A DNA stretch of 64,000 nucleotides from CAYXAA01 sp964462985 (GTDB lineage: Bacteria > Pseudomonadota > Alphaproteobacteria > Rhizobiales > Stappiaceae): NCBI GenBank assembly GCA_964462985.1, contig CAYXAA010000026.1:3550-67549 (forward strand). Direction: 5' to 3'. Positions within the stretch are counted from its first letter, which is position 1, and the number at the start of each line of letters is the position of its first letter. The notes under the pieces are model-generated. The model made no database searches, was not told the origin of the DNA, and saw only the letters and a list, made by a program, of their open reading frames with translations. Of this stretch, positions 51,005 to 60,490 are shown piece after piece. The position numbers were made by a program, and so were the translations under genes.

Positions 51005-52642
51005 ATGGCAATCAGTGCGAACCGGCTCGAGCTTCTGCAGATTGCGGATGCGGTGGCGCGCGAGAAGACGATCGACCGAGGGATCGTGATTGCGGCCATG
51101 GAGGATGCGATCCAGAAGGCCGCGCGGTCGCGCTACGGCACCGAGACGGAGGTCCGCGCCGAGATCAACTCCCGCACCGGCGAGATCAAGCTGCAACGCC
51201 TGTTGCTCGTCGTCGATAAGGTCGAGAACATCTCGACCGAGATCGGGATCGAGGAAGCCAAGCGCCGAAATCCCGAGGCTCAGCTCGGCGATTACATCGC
51301 GGAACCGCTGCCGCCTCTCGATTTCGGGCGCATTGCCGCCCAGTCAGCCAAGCAGGTGATCGTGCAGAAAGTGCGCGAGGCCGAGCGCGATCGCCAGTAT
51401 GACGAGTTTAAGGACAGGATCGGCGAAATCATCAATGGCGTCGTCAAGCGTGTCGAATATGGCAACGTCATTGTCGACCTCGGCCGGGGCGAAGCGATCG
51501 TGCGGCGCGACGAGTTGATCCCGCGGGAAACTTTTCGCAACGGTGATCGAATTCGCGCCTATATATATGATGTGCGGCGCGAGCAGCGCGGCCCCCAGAT
51601 ATTCCTGTCGCGGACCCATCCGCAGTTCATGGCCAAACTGTTCGCGCAGGAGGTACCGGAAATCTACGATGGTGTCATCGAGATCAAGGCCGTCGCCCGC
51701 GATCCGGGCTCGCGCGCCAAGATCGCGGTGATCTCCAAGGACAGTTCGATCGATCCGGTCGGTGCGTGCGTCGGTATGCGTGGCAGTCGCGTGCAGGCCG
51801 TGGTCGGCGAGTTGCAGGGCGAGAAGATCGACATCATCCCCTGGAACCCGGATGCGGCGACCTTCATCGTCAACGCGCTGCAGCCGGCGGAAGTCACCAA
51901 GGTTGTGCTCGACGAGGACGCCGAGCGCATCGAGGTGGTTGTGCCCGACGACCAACTGTCGCTCGCCATCGGGCGGCGCGGCCAGAATGTCCGCCTCGCC
52001 TCACAGCTCACGGGCTGGGCGATCGACATCATGACGGAGCAGGAAGAATCGGAGCGCCGCCAGAAGGAGTTTGCCGAACGCTCACAGCTTTTCATGGAGG
52101 CGCTTAACGTCGACGAGATGGTCGGCCAACTGCTTGCCTCGGAAGGCTTCACCTCCGTCGAGGAAGTGGCCTATGTTGACCTCGACGAGGTCTCGACCAT
52201 CGAGGGCTTTGACGAGGAGACCGCCGAGGAGATCCAGGCACGGGCCCGCGAGCATCTGGAAGAACTCGAGGCGAAGCTCGACGAGGAGCGCAGGGAACTC
52301 GGCGTCGCCGACGAGCTGCGAGAGATCCCGGGAATCACCACCGCGATGATGGTGGCGCTCGGCAAGGATGGCGTGCTGACGATCGAGGATCTGGCCGGTT
52401 GCGCCACCGACGATCTCGTCGGCTGGACCGAGCGGTCTAACGGCGACGTCACCCGTCACGCTGGGGCTCTCAGCGCGTTCGATGTAAGCCGGGCCGACGC
52501 CGAAGAGATGATCATGGCTGCCCGCATCAAGGCGGGTTGGGTCACGCCCGAGGATCTCCTGGCCGACGAGGAACTTCCGGAGGCGGTCGAAGAGGAGGCC
52601 GTGACGGAGCCGCTTCACACCGGTGTCGTCCGCGAAGGTTAA
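51005..52642 (+). CDS. nusA: Transcription termination/antitermination protein NusA
   Basis: Protein of 545 residues: N-terminal RNA-polymerase-binding domain (about 1-125), S1 domain (about 135-200; VEYGNVIVDLGRGEAIV), two KH domains (about 225-345; ACVGMRGSRVQAVVGEL and AIGRRGQNVRLASQL), and two acidic helix-hairpin-helix repeats (about 365-435 and 440-510). It controls pausing, Rho and N-type antitermination. It has GAGGAG about ten bases before its ATG and lies 86 bp after rimP. Confidence 0.98.
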   Translation: MAISANRLELLQIADAVAREKTIDRGIVIAAMEDAIQKAARSRYGTETEVRAEINSRTGEIKLQRLLLVVDKVENISTEIGIEEAKRRNPEAQLGDYIAEPLPPLDFGRIAAQSAKQVIVQKVREAERDRQYDEFKDRIGEIINGVVKRVEYGNVIVDLGRGEAIVRRDELIPRETFRNGDRIRAYIYDVRREQRGPQIFLSRTHPQFMAKLFAQEVPEIYDGVIEIKAVARDPGSRAKIAVISKDSSIDPVGACVGMRGSRVQAVVGELQGEKIDIIPWNPDAATFIVNALQPAEVTKVVLDEDAERIEVVVPDDQLSLAIGRRGQNVRLASQLTGWAIDIMTEQEESERRQKEFAERSQLFMEALNVDEMVGQLLASEGFTSVEEVAYVDLDEVSTIEGFDEETAEEIQARAREHLEELEAKLDEERRELGVADELREIPGITTAMMVALGKDGVLTIEDLAGCATDDLVGWTERSNGDVTRHAGALSAFDVSRADAEEMIMAARIKAGWVTPEDLLADEELPEAVEEEAVTEPLHTGVVREG

Positions 52643-52676
52643 GCCGGGATCGGGCCCCGGCAACACGGAGGCCTAG

Positions 52677-53324
52677 GTGCCGAGAAAGAACGAACCTATG
52701 GAGCGGTGCTGTGCGCTCACCCGTGAGGTGCGGCCAGTCTCCGAGTTGATCCGGTTCGTTGCGGCACCGGACGGGTCGATCGTCCCTGACCTGAAGTCCA
52801 TCCTGCCAGGCCGCGGGGTGTGGATCACGGCGACCAGGCCCGCGGTCGAGAGGGCGGAGAAGAAGAAGGTGTTCGGCCGTGCCCTCAAGGCCGAGGTTCG
52901 GGTCGACCCGGGCCTTGCCGATCGGGTTGACGGTCTGATGGAACGGGCAGCGCTCGGTGCGCTGTCCCTGACGCGCAAGGCCGGTCAGATCGTGACCGGC
53001 TTTGCAAAAGTCGAAGCGGCCTTGAAGGCCGAACCGGTGACGGGCCTGATCCATGCCTCCGACGGAGCGGAGGAGGGCTTGCGCAAGCTCCTTGCGATCG
53101 TCACGGCACGGTTTGGCGACGCAGGCGGACTTCCGGTCGTCCGTCTGTTCACGTCGACTCAATTGGATTTGGCATTGGGCCGATCAAATGTGATACATGC
53201 TGCACTGCTCGCGGGCCGGGCGAGCGAGGGGTTTCTGACGCGCACGTATGCGTTGGAACGATTCAGGACGCAGCCCGCGGCACAGATCCGTGGGCAGGCG
53301 GCCGGCGCGGATGTTCAGGACTGA
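52677..53324 (+). CDS. YlxR-family RNA-binding protein with L7Ae-like extension
   Basis: Protein of 215 residues from a GTG start with CGGAGG upstream. YlxR/DUF448 domain at the N-terminus (about 8-85; MERCCALTREVRPVSELIRFV, PGRGVWI) followed by an L7Ae/ribosomal eL8-like domain (about 95-195; AALGALSLTRKAGQIVTGFAKVEAALK). Such YlxR fusions are normal in Alphaproteobacteria. It belongs to the nusA-infB operon, 34 bp after nusA; relatives bind RNA or RNase P components, but the role here is unknown. Confidence 0.9.
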   Translation: MPRKNEPMERCCALTREVRPVSELIRFVAAPDGSIVPDLKSILPGRGVWITATRPAVERAEKKKVFGRALKAEVRVDPGLADRVDGLMERAALGALSLTRKAGQIVTGFAKVEAALKAEPVTGLIHASDGAEEGLRKLLAIVTARFGDAGGLPVVRLFTSTQLDLALGRSNVIHAALLAGRASEGFLTRTYALERFRTQPAAQIRGQAAGADVQD

Positions 53325-53331
53325 AGGCGAT

Positions 53332-55971
53332 ATGAGCGAAACGAAGAATCCAGGCGACAAGACGATCAGCGTCGAACGCAAGACGCTGGGCCTGAAACGG
53401 ACCGGGTTGGAGCAGGGCACGGTGCGCCAAAGCTTCTCCCACGGCCGGTCGAAGGCCGTCGTCGTGGAGAAGAAGAAGCGTCGGATCACGCTGCCGGGCC
53501 AAGAGGGCAAGCCGGAAGCGGAAACGACGGTGCGCGCGGATGCGCAGCCGGAGCGCCGCCCCGAGGCCGATCGTGTGGCGCCACGGGCCGATTCTGCCCG
53601 GCGTCCGTCGACGTCCGGTACTGCCCAGCGTTCGAGGGGCAGCGGCACGGTGCTGCGCACGCTGACGGAGGAAGAGGCGGCCGCCCGGGCCGCGGCGCTG
53701 CGTGAGGCCCAAATCCGCGAGGTCGAGGAACGAAAGCGGCGCGAGGAAGAGGCGCGGCGTCAGGCTGAGCTGGAAGCCCGCCGCAAAGCCGAGGAAGAGG
53801 CCCGCCGTGCCCTTGAGGCCGAGGAGGCTGCCCGGCGTGCGGCTGAAGAAAGCACTGCAGAACCCGAGGCAAAACCGGCCGAGGCCGAGCCGGTCGTGGC
53901 CGAGCCTGCAGTCGAGCAGCCGGTTGCCAGAAAGCCCGAAACGCCGAAGATCGAGGAGCGGGTGCCGAGCCGCCTCAAGCCGGAAGTCGACGACGAGGAT
54001 GAAGGTCGCAAGACTGTCAAAGCGGTCAAGCGACCCAAGTCCGCGCCGGTGCGAGCACCCAGCCGGACCGGCGAAGACCGCCGTCGCTCGAAGCTGACGA
54101 TCGCGGCCGCCACCGGCGACAGCGAAGAAGGTCGCAGCCGCTCGCTCGCGGCCTTGCGCCGACGCCGTGAGAAAGAACGCCGCTCCGGCCAGCAGACCGT
54201 GCGTGAAAAAATTTCCCGCGAGGTGATTCTGCCCGAGGCGATCACGATCCAGGATCTTGCCAATCGGATGGCCGAGCGTGCCGTCGATGTCATCAAGCTC
54301 CTCATGAAACAGGGGCAGATGTTGAAGATCAACGACGTGATAGATGCCGATACCGCCGAGCTGATCGCCGAAGAACTCGGCCACACAGTCAAGCGCGTCT
54401 CCGAATCTGACGTGGAGGAGGGCCTGTTCCAGGCTGCCGACGCACCCGAAACCCTGAAGCCGCGTCCGCCTGTCGTGACCATCATGGGCCACGTGGACCA
54501 TGGCAAGACCTCGCTGCTCGACGCGATCCGCAACGCCAGCGTGGTTTCCGGCGAGGCGGGAGGCATCACGCAGCACATTGGCGCCTATCAGGTCGAGAAG
54601 GACGGCAACAAGATCACCTTCATCGACACGCCGGGCCATGCGGCCTTTACGGCGATGCGCGCTCGCGGCGCCAAGGCGACAGACATTGTCATCCTGGTCG
54701 TGGCCGCCGACGATGGCGTCAAGCCGCAGACCAAGGAGGCTATCGCGCACGCCAAAGCGGCTGGCGTTCCTATCATCGTGGCGATTAACAAGATCGACAA
54801 GCCAGACGCCGATCCGAACAAGGTCCGCACCGAACTGCTCAGCGAAGAGATCGTGGTCGAATCGATGGGCGGCGATGTCATCGACGTCGAGGTCTCGGCG
54901 CTCAAGCGCACCAATCTCGACAAGCTGCTGGAGATGGTGCTGCTGCAGGCCGAGGTGCTTGAGCTTCAGGCGAACCCCGACCGGACGGCCGAAGGCGTGG
55001 TGATCGAGGCGCAGCTCGACAAGGGCCGCGGACCGGTGGCAACCGTACTGGTGCAGAAGGGTACGCTCAAGGTCGGCGACATCCTGGTGGCCGGCGCCGA
55101 ATGGGGCCGCGTCCGTGCCATGCTCGACGAGAACGGCAAGCAACAGGCCGAGGCCGGTCCATCAAAGCCGGTCGAAGTGCTTGGCTTCCAAGGCACGCCG
55201 GATGCTGGTGACATGGTCGCCGTGGTCGAGAACGAAGCCCGTGCCCGCGAGATCGTCGACTACCGCCAGCGTCAGAAGCGCGAAAAGGCGTCGGTCCGCG
55301 CGATCGGAAGCCGCGGCTCGCTCGAGCAGATGATGAACCGTCTGCAGCAGGCCGGGAAGAAGGAATTCGCGCTTGTGGTCAAGGGCGACGTCCAAGGGTC
55401 TGTCGAAGCCATCGTCGGCGCGCTGGAGAGTCTTGGCAACGAGGAGGTTGGAGCCCGCGTGCTGCATGCGGCGGTCGGCGGCATCACGGAGAGCGATGTC
55501 ACGCTTGCAGCTGCCTCGAACGCTCCGATCATCGGCTTCAACGTCCGCGCCAACAAACAGGCCCGCGAGGCGGCCGAGCGCGAAGGCATCGAGATCCGCT
55601 ACTACAACATCATCTACGACCTGGTGGACGACGTGAAGGCGGCCATGTCGGGCCTCCTGTCGCCGGAGCGGCGCGAGACCTTCCTCGGCAATGCTGAGGT
55701 TCGCGAGATCTTTCAGATCTCCAAGGTGGGCAAGGTCGCTGGCTGCCTGGTTACCGAAGGTGTCGTTGAGCGCGGAGCCGATGTCCGACTCATCCGCAAC
55801 GATGTCGTTGTTCACGAGGGCAAGCTCGGTACGCTCAAGAGGTTTAAGGATGATGTCAACCAGGTCGTTTCCGGCCAAGAGTGCGGCATGAACTTTGTCA
55901 ATTATCAGGACATGCGCCCCGGTGACATCATCGAGTGCTTCCGCGTCGAGCAGGTCGCCCGTACCCTCTGA
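53332..55971 (+). CDS. infB: Translation initiation factor IF-2
   Basis: Protein of 879 residues. A long charged N-terminal region (about 1-300) with Arg/Glu/Ala coiled-coil stretches contains the IF2-associated domain. An IF2-N module (about 305-355; VILPEAITIQDLANRMAERA) precedes the GTPase with G1 GHVDHGKT (about 385-392), DTPGHAAF and NKID, and the C-terminal domains bind initiator fMet-tRNA. The ATG at 53332 is the family start; the frame opens at 53248. It is the third gene after nusA, 7 bp after the YlxR gene. Confidence 0.98.
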   Translation: MSETKNPGDKTISVERKTLGLKRTGLEQGTVRQSFSHGRSKAVVVEKKKRRITLPGQEGKPEAETTVRADAQPERRPEADRVAPRADSARRPSTSGTAQRSRGSGTVLRTLTEEEAAARAAALREAQIREVEERKRREEEARRQAELEARRKAEEEARRALEAEEAARRAAEESTAEPEAKPAEAEPVVAEPAVEQPVARKPETPKIEERVPSRLKPEVDDEDEGRKTVKAVKRPKSAPVRAPSRTGEDRRRSKLTIAAATGDSEEGRSRSLAALRRRREKERRSGQQTVREKISREVILPEAITIQDLANRMAERAVDVIKLLMKQGQMLKINDVIDADTAELIAEELGHTVKRVSESDVEEGLFQAADAPETLKPRPPVVTIMGHVDHGKTSLLDAIRNASVVSGEAGGITQHIGAYQVEKDGNKITFIDTPGHAAFTAMRARGAKATDIVILVVAADDGVKPQTKEAIAHAKAAGVPIIVAINKIDKPDADPNKVRTELLSEEIVVESMGGDVIDVEVSALKRTNLDKLLEMVLLQAEVLELQANPDRTAEGVVIEAQLDKGRGPVATVLVQKGTLKVGDILVAGAEWGRVRAMLDENGKQQAEAGPSKPVEVLGFQGTPDAGDMVAVVENEARAREIVDYRQRQKREKASVRAIGSRGSLEQMMNRLQQAGKKEFALVVKGDVQGSVEAIVGALESLGNEEVGARVLHAAVGGITESDVTLAAASNAPIIGFNVRANKQAREAAEREGIEIRYYNIIYDLVDDVKAAMSGLLSPERRETFLGNAEVREIFQISKVGKVAGCLVTEGVVERGADVRLIRNDVVVHEGKLGTLKRFKDDVNQVVSGQECGMNFVNYQDMRPGDIIECFRVEQVARTL

Positions 55972-55993
55972 CCCTGCCGCAAGACGTGCTCGC

Positions 55994-56028
55994 GGCGCCG
56001 GCGGACAATCCGCCGGCGCCTTGCTTTT
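55994..56028 (+). terminator. Perfect 12-bp hairpin between infB and rbfA
   Basis: GGCGCCGGCGGA pairs with TCCGCCGGCGCC (55994-56005 with 56009-56020) around a 3-nt loop and is followed by TTGCTTTTCC. It would terminate or attenuate the infB transcript before rbfA. Confidence 0.65.
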
Positions 56029-56097
56029 CCCGGCGGCGCGGTTCGGGGTGGGTGATCCAGCCGAGCGGCCGACGACGACCTAAACAAGACCAGGACC

Positions 56098-56544
56098 ATG
56101 ACACGGTCACGAAACGCAACGACAGGCATGCCGTCGCAGCGCCAGCTCAGGGTCGGCGAACTCGTACGCAAGGAGCTGTCGGACATCCTGACGCGGGGCG
56201 GCTTTTCCGACCCCGACCTCGACGGTGCCATCATCACCGTGCCAGAGGTGCGCATGTCTCCTGACCTGAGGCTAGCGACCTGCCTCGTGATGCCGCTGGG
56301 CGGACGCAATGGCGACAAGGTCGTGCGCGCCATGAACCGCAGTGCCAAGTACTTTCGCGGACAGGTATCGCGCCGGCTGACAATGAAATTCATGCCGGAC
56401 CTGCGTTTCGTGCTCGACACCCGCTTCGACGACGACGACCGTATCGACCGCCTGCTGCACACGCCGAAGGTCCGGCGCGACCTCGATGAGGACGGGGGCG
56501 ACGCACCTGGGGCCGACGATGCGGACGGGACTCAGGTCCGATGA
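56098..56544 (+). CDS. rbfA: 30S ribosome-binding factor RbfA
   Basis: Protein of 148 residues with the KH-like RbfA fold (about 14-120): RVGELVRKELSDILTRG, ITVPEVRMSPDLRLATCLV and MKFMPDLRFVLDTRFDDDDRIDRLL. The C-terminus is an acidic tail. It helps 16S rRNA maturation and cold adaptation. The start at 56098 has AGGACC six bases upstream; it lies 126 bp after infB beyond a terminator-like hairpin and overlaps truB by 4 bp. Confidence 0.96.
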   Translation: MTRSRNATTGMPSQRQLRVGELVRKELSDILTRGGFSDPDLDGAIITVPEVRMSPDLRLATCLVMPLGGRNGDKVVRAMNRSAKYFRGQVSRRLTMKFMPDLRFVLDTRFDDDDRIDRLLHTPKVRRDLDEDGGDAPGADDADGTQVR

Positions 56545-57515
56545 GCAGACAGCGGAAAAGACCACGAAACCGCATTGACGGTTGGTTGGTGCTGGACAAG
56601 CCGGTCGGTCTGTCGTCAAACGATGCGCTGACACGGGTAAAGAAGATTCTCCATCCGGAGAAGGTCGGCCATGCGGGCACACTCGACCCACTGGCATCGG
56701 GGTGTCTGCCGCTTGCCTTCGGTGAAGCGACAAAAACCGTGCCCTTTGTCATGGACGGGCGGAAGGTCTACCGCTTCGAGGTCACTTTTGGCGCCGAGAC
56801 GGAAACCGACGACACTGAAGGCGCTGTCATCGCGACGTCCGAGGTCCGACCAGACACAGCGGCGATCGCTCATGCGCTAAGTGCGTTCCGCGGCACAATC
56901 CTGCAGGTGCCACCAAAATTTTCGGCGATCAAGATCGGCGGCGAACGAGCCTATGATCTCGCTCGCGACGGCGAGGCCGTCGAGCTGGAGGCCCGCCCGA
57001 TTGACATCCATCGGCTCGACATCCTCGAGCGCCCGGATGCCGACCGGGTTGTGCTTGAGGCCGAATGCGGCAAGGGCACCTATGTGCGGGCCCTCGCCCG
57101 TGACCTCGGCCGGCGGCTTGGCACCCGTGGTCATGTCTCGGCCCTCAGGCGCCTGCTGGTCGGTCCTTTCGACGAAGAAGACATGATTCCGCTGGAAAAT
57201 ATCGAAAAGTTGGGGCAATGTGCGCCCGGCATGGGCCTCAGCGAGGCTCATGCATCCCTCATTCTTCCCGTCTCGACCGCGCTGGACGACATCCCGGCGC
57301 TGGCCGTTGTTCGGGGAGATGCCGCTCGGCTCCGAAGAGGGCAGAGCGTTTTGCTGCGCGGGCGGGATACGCCGTCGTTCAAGGGCCTCGTATCCGTGAC
57401 CTCGGCCGGTGAGCTGGTGGCCATTGGCGAGATTGAACGAGGCGAACTCCACCCCAGGCGCGTTTTCAACCTCGCCCCGGCCGCGGCAGGGGCAACCGTG
57501 ATCGAAAAGGACTGA
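56541..57515 (+). CDS. truB: tRNA pseudouridine(55) synthase
   Basis: Protein of 324 residues. The catalytic aspartate lies in HAGTLDPLASGCLPL (about residue 49), preceded by LVLDKPVGLSSN; KIGGERAYDLARDGEAVEL and CGKGTYVRALARDLG complete the TruB core, and a PUA domain follows (about 245-310). It makes psi55 in the T loop of tRNA. It begins in the rbfA stop (ATGA) and precedes rpsO by 3 bp. Confidence 0.97.
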   Translation: MSRQRKRPRNRIDGWLVLDKPVGLSSNDALTRVKKILHPEKVGHAGTLDPLASGCLPLAFGEATKTVPFVMDGRKVYRFEVTFGAETETDDTEGAVIATSEVRPDTAAIAHALSAFRGTILQVPPKFSAIKIGGERAYDLARDGEAVELEARPIDIHRLDILERPDADRVVLEAECGKGTYVRALARDLGRRLGTRGHVSALRRLLVGPFDEEDMIPLENIEKLGQCAPGMGLSEAHASLILPVSTALDDIPALAVVRGDAARLRRGQSVLLRGRDTPSFKGLVSVTSAGELVAIGEIERGELHPRRVFNLAPAAAGATVIEKD

Positions 57516-57518
57516 CCG

Positions 57519-57788
57519 ATGTCGATTACCGCCGAGCGCAAGGCTCAGCTGATTTCGGAATACGCCACGAAGGCCGGCGACACCGGCTCGCCGGAAGTGC
57601 AGGTTGCGATCCTGTCGGAACGCATCTCCAACCTTACGGAACACTTCAAGGGTCACGCCAAGGACAATCATTCCCGTCGTGGCCTGCTCAAGCTGGTCAG
57701 CCAGCGCCGCTCGCTCCTAGACTATCTCAAGGCCAAGGACGAGGAGCGCTACAAATCCCTGATCCAGCGCCTGGGTATTCGTCGCTGA
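57519..57788 (+). CDS. rpsO: 30S ribosomal protein uS15
   Basis: Protein of 89 residues with the complete uS15 pattern: TGSPEVQVAILSERISNLTEH, KDNHSRRGLLKLVSQR and RLGIRR at the C-terminus. It binds the 16S central domain and in other bacteria represses its own mRNA. It stands 3 bp after truB and is followed by a strong terminator. Confidence 0.98.
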   Translation: MSITAERKAQLISEYATKAGDTGSPEVQVAILSERISNLTEHFKGHAKDNHSRRGLLKLVSQRRSLLDYLKAKDEERYKSLIQRLGIRR

Positions 57789-58113
57789 GGTGACAACAAT
57801 GCGCGGCGGACGATCCCGTCCGCCGCGTTTTTTGCTTTTGTCGCGATGGCCGGTGCTCGCATCCGGCTTCACGCGGCATCTTCGCCGCATTCGGCCGACA
57901 GTCGCAGCCGGATGCCGAACGACCGATAGGCGGTCATGGGGCAGGATTGCCGGAGGCTCCGGAACGACGGAGTATATGCCGGAGTCTCTCGTCGTCTTGC
58001 CCATGGCTCGTCCTGACGGTGGCGCGCCGGCCAGACCCCGTTTGGCCGCGACGCGTCTGATCTAATCCTCCGGCATCGCCCGCGTGCGCCGGAGGCGGAA
58101 GTTGGGAAACGAC
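57789..58113. other. 325-bp rpsO-pnp intergenic region
   Basis: It contains the rpsO terminator (57802-57833) and the remaining 280 bp of pnp leader. PNPase is autoregulated through its leader in other bacteria, but no matching stem is obvious here. A 91-codon frame (57790-58065) has no homology and is not called. Confidence 0.6.
57802..57833 (+). terminator. rho-independent terminator of rpsO
   Basis: Perfect 11-bp stem CGCGGCGGACG / CGTCCGCCGCG (57802-57812 with 57817-57827), 4-nt loop, then six T residues. A near-ideal intrinsic terminator. Confidence 0.9.
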
Positions 58114-60234
58114 ATGTTTGATATCCATCGTGTACAGGTCGATTGGGGCGGACGTCCGCTGACTCTCGAAACTGGCAAGATTGCCCGCCAGGCCGACGGC
58201 GCCGTGTTGGCCACTTACGGCGAGACCAAGGTGCTCGCCACCGTCGTTGCCGCCAAGGAACCGAAGCCAGGACAGGACTTCTTTCCGCTCACCGTCAATT
58301 ACCAGGAAAAGGCCTTCGCGGCCGGCCGCATCCCTGGCGGTTACTTCAAGCGCGAGGGCCGTCCGTCAGAGCACGAGACCCTAACCTCGCGACTGATCGA
58401 TCGACCGATCCGTCCGCTGTTCGTGGAAGGCTTCAAGTGCGATACCCAGGTGATCGCTACGGTGCTGTCGCACGACCTTGAGAATGCGCCCGATATTGTC
58501 GCCATGGTGGCGGCGTCCGCGGCACTGACCATCTCCGGTGTGCCGTTCATGGGCCCGATCGGCGGCGCCCGCGTCGGCTACATCAACGGCGAGTACGTGC
58601 TCAACCCGCTCGTCGACGACATGCAGGAGTCGGCGCTCGATCTTGTCGTCGCTGGGACCGCCGATGCCGTGCTGATGGTGGAATCCGAGGCGAAGGAACT
58701 CGCCGAGGACGTGATGCTCGGCGCCGTGATGTTCGGCCACCGCGGCTTCCAGCCGGTGATCGAGGCGATCATCAAGCTCGCCGAATCCACCGCCAAGGAA
58801 CCGCGGGTGCTCGAGATTGCGGACACCAGCGCACTTTACTCCCGGATCAAGGAGATTGCAGCGGAAGACCTTAAGGCCGCCTATCGGATCACCGGCAAGA
58901 CGGAGCGCCGCACCGCCGTCGAAGCGGCCAAGGCTAAAGTGGTCGAGGCGGTCATCACCAATGGCGGTGAGGACGCGCCAGCCGGCACCGTCGTGAGCGA
59001 CCTGTTCAAGAAGCTCGAAGCCGAGATCGTGCGTGGCCGCATTCTCGACGAAGGACAGCGCATCGACGGCCGTGATCTTCGAACCGTGCGCCCAATCGTT
59101 GCCGAGGTCGGCACGCTGCCGCGCACGCACGGCTCCGCGCTATTTACCCGCGGCGAGACCCAGGCGCTCGCGGTCGCGACCCTCGGCACCAACGAGGACG
59201 AGCAATTCATCGACGCGCTCGAAGGCACCTACAAGGCGACCTTCATGCTGCACTACAACTTCCCGCCCTATTCCGTCGGCGAGACCGGCCGCATGGGCTC
59301 TCCCGGCCGCCGCGAGATCGGCCATGGCAAGCTCGCCTGGCGGGCAATCCATCCGATGCTGCCGGCACATCATGATTTCCCGTATACGATCCGCGTGGTC
59401 TCTGAGGTCACCGAGTCGAACGGTTCGTCATCTATGGCAACCGTCTGCGGCGCCTCGCTGTCGCTGATGGATGCCGGGGTTCCGATCAAGGCGCCGGTGG
59501 CAGGCATTGCCATGGGTCTGATCAAGGAAGGCGATCGCTTCGCGGTTCTGTCCGATATTCTCGGTGACGAGGATCATCTTGGCGACATGGACTTCAAGGT
59601 GGCCGGTACGGCCAACGGCGTCACGTCGCTGCAGATGGACATCAAGATCGACGGCATTACCGAGGAAATCATGCGCGTCGCCCTCGACCAGGCGAAGGAA
59701 GGCCGCATCCATATCCTGGGCGAGATGTCGAAGGCACTTTCCGAGGCGCGGGCCGAGCTCGGCGAGCATGCACCGCGCATCGAAATGATCAAGATCCCGG
59801 TCGACAAGATCCGTGAAGTCATCGGCTCCGGCGGCAAGGTGATCCGCGAAATCGTCGAGAAAACCGGCGCCAAGATCAATATCGAGGACGATGGCACCGT
59901 CAAAATTGCCTCGGCCGATGGCAAGGCTATCAAGGCCGCCATCAACTGGATCAACTCTATCGCCGCCGAGCCGGAGGTCGGGATGATCTACGAGGGCACC
60001 GTGGTGAAATGCGTCGAATTCGGCGCTTTCGTCAATTTCTTCGGCGCTCGCGACGGCCTGGTCCATATCTCCCAGCTCGCGCCGCAGAAGGTCGCCAAGA
60101 CCACTGACGTGGTAAAGGAAGGCGACAAGGTCTGGGTGAAGCTGATGGGCTTCGACGAGCGCGGCAAGGTGCGCCTGTCGATGAAGGTTGTTGACCAGGC
60201 GACCGGCCAGGAAATCAAGAAAGACGAGGACTAA
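58114..60234 (+). CDS. pnp: Polyribonucleotide nucleotidyltransferase (PNPase)
   Basis: Protein of 706 residues: two RNase PH domains (about 1-230 and 310-545; PPYSVGETGRMGSPGRREIGHG is in the second) joined by a helical domain, then a KH domain (about 555-615; VIGSGGKVIREIVEKTGA) and an S1 domain (about 620-695; GTVVKCVEFGAFVNFF). It degrades RNA phosphorolytically. The ATG at 58114 gives the family MFDIHRVQVDWGGRPL start. It is the last gene of the plus-strand translation block. Confidence 0.98.
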   Translation: MFDIHRVQVDWGGRPLTLETGKIARQADGAVLATYGETKVLATVVAAKEPKPGQDFFPLTVNYQEKAFAAGRIPGGYFKREGRPSEHETLTSRLIDRPIRPLFVEGFKCDTQVIATVLSHDLENAPDIVAMVAASAALTISGVPFMGPIGGARVGYINGEYVLNPLVDDMQESALDLVVAGTADAVLMVESEAKELAEDVMLGAVMFGHRGFQPVIEAIIKLAESTAKEPRVLEIADTSALYSRIKEIAAEDLKAAYRITGKTERRTAVEAAKAKVVEAVITNGGEDAPAGTVVSDLFKKLEAEIVRGRILDEGQRIDGRDLRTVRPIVAEVGTLPRTHGSALFTRGETQALAVATLGTNEDEQFIDALEGTYKATFMLHYNFPPYSVGETGRMGSPGRREIGHGKLAWRAIHPMLPAHHDFPYTIRVVSEVTESNGSSSMATVCGASLSLMDAGVPIKAPVAGIAMGLIKEGDRFAVLSDILGDEDHLGDMDFKVAGTANGVTSLQMDIKIDGITEEIMRVALDQAKEGRIHILGEMSKALSEARAELGEHAPRIEMIKIPVDKIREVIGSGGKVIREIVEKTGAKINIEDDGTVKIASADGKAIKAAINWINSIAAEPEVGMIYEGTVVKCVEFGAFVNFFGARDGLVHISQLAPQKVAKTTDVVKEGDKVWVKLMGFDERGKVRLSMKVVDQATGQEIKKDED

Positions 60235-60245
60235 GTCGCCAGAAA

Positions 60246-60272
60246 ACCCTGCGCCCGATACGGGAGCAGGGT
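60246..60272 (+). terminator. Hairpin just after pnp
   Basis: ACCCTGC pairs with GCAGGGT (60246-60252 with 60266-60272) enclosing a CCCG/CGGG inner stem. The tail CCTTCC is not a T-run, so this is more likely a 3'-end protective structure than a terminator. Confidence 0.4.
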
Positions 60273-60429
60273 CCTTCCCCCATTGCGCTCGGCCGCCGAC
60301 ATCGGGTTCCCGCCTGTGGCAGCCACGCTGGTGCGGGAGCCCGGTGCGACGTCGAACGTCCTTCTATCAGAAAGCACAATCTGGTTCGCAACCGTTGAAC
60401 AGACGGATGCGCGCGCCATCAGACCCAAT

Positions 60430-60460
60430 CGGGCCGAGGAGCATATCCTCGGCCCGTTTC
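60430..60460. terminator. Bidirectional hairpin between convergent pnp and pmtA-like genes
   Basis: An 11-bp perfect stem CGGGCCGAGGA / TCCTCGGCCCG (60430-60440 with 60446-60456) with a 5-nt loop, followed on the plus strand by TTTC. It is placed where transcripts from both sides would end. Confidence 0.6.
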
Positions 60461-60490
60461 GACTCTAGCCAATGCCGGCGCAGGCGCTGC

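Noticed and set aside
53263..55143. 626-codon minus-strand frame opposite infB
   Set aside because: Antisense shadow caused by GC bias at codon third positions; infB is unambiguous.
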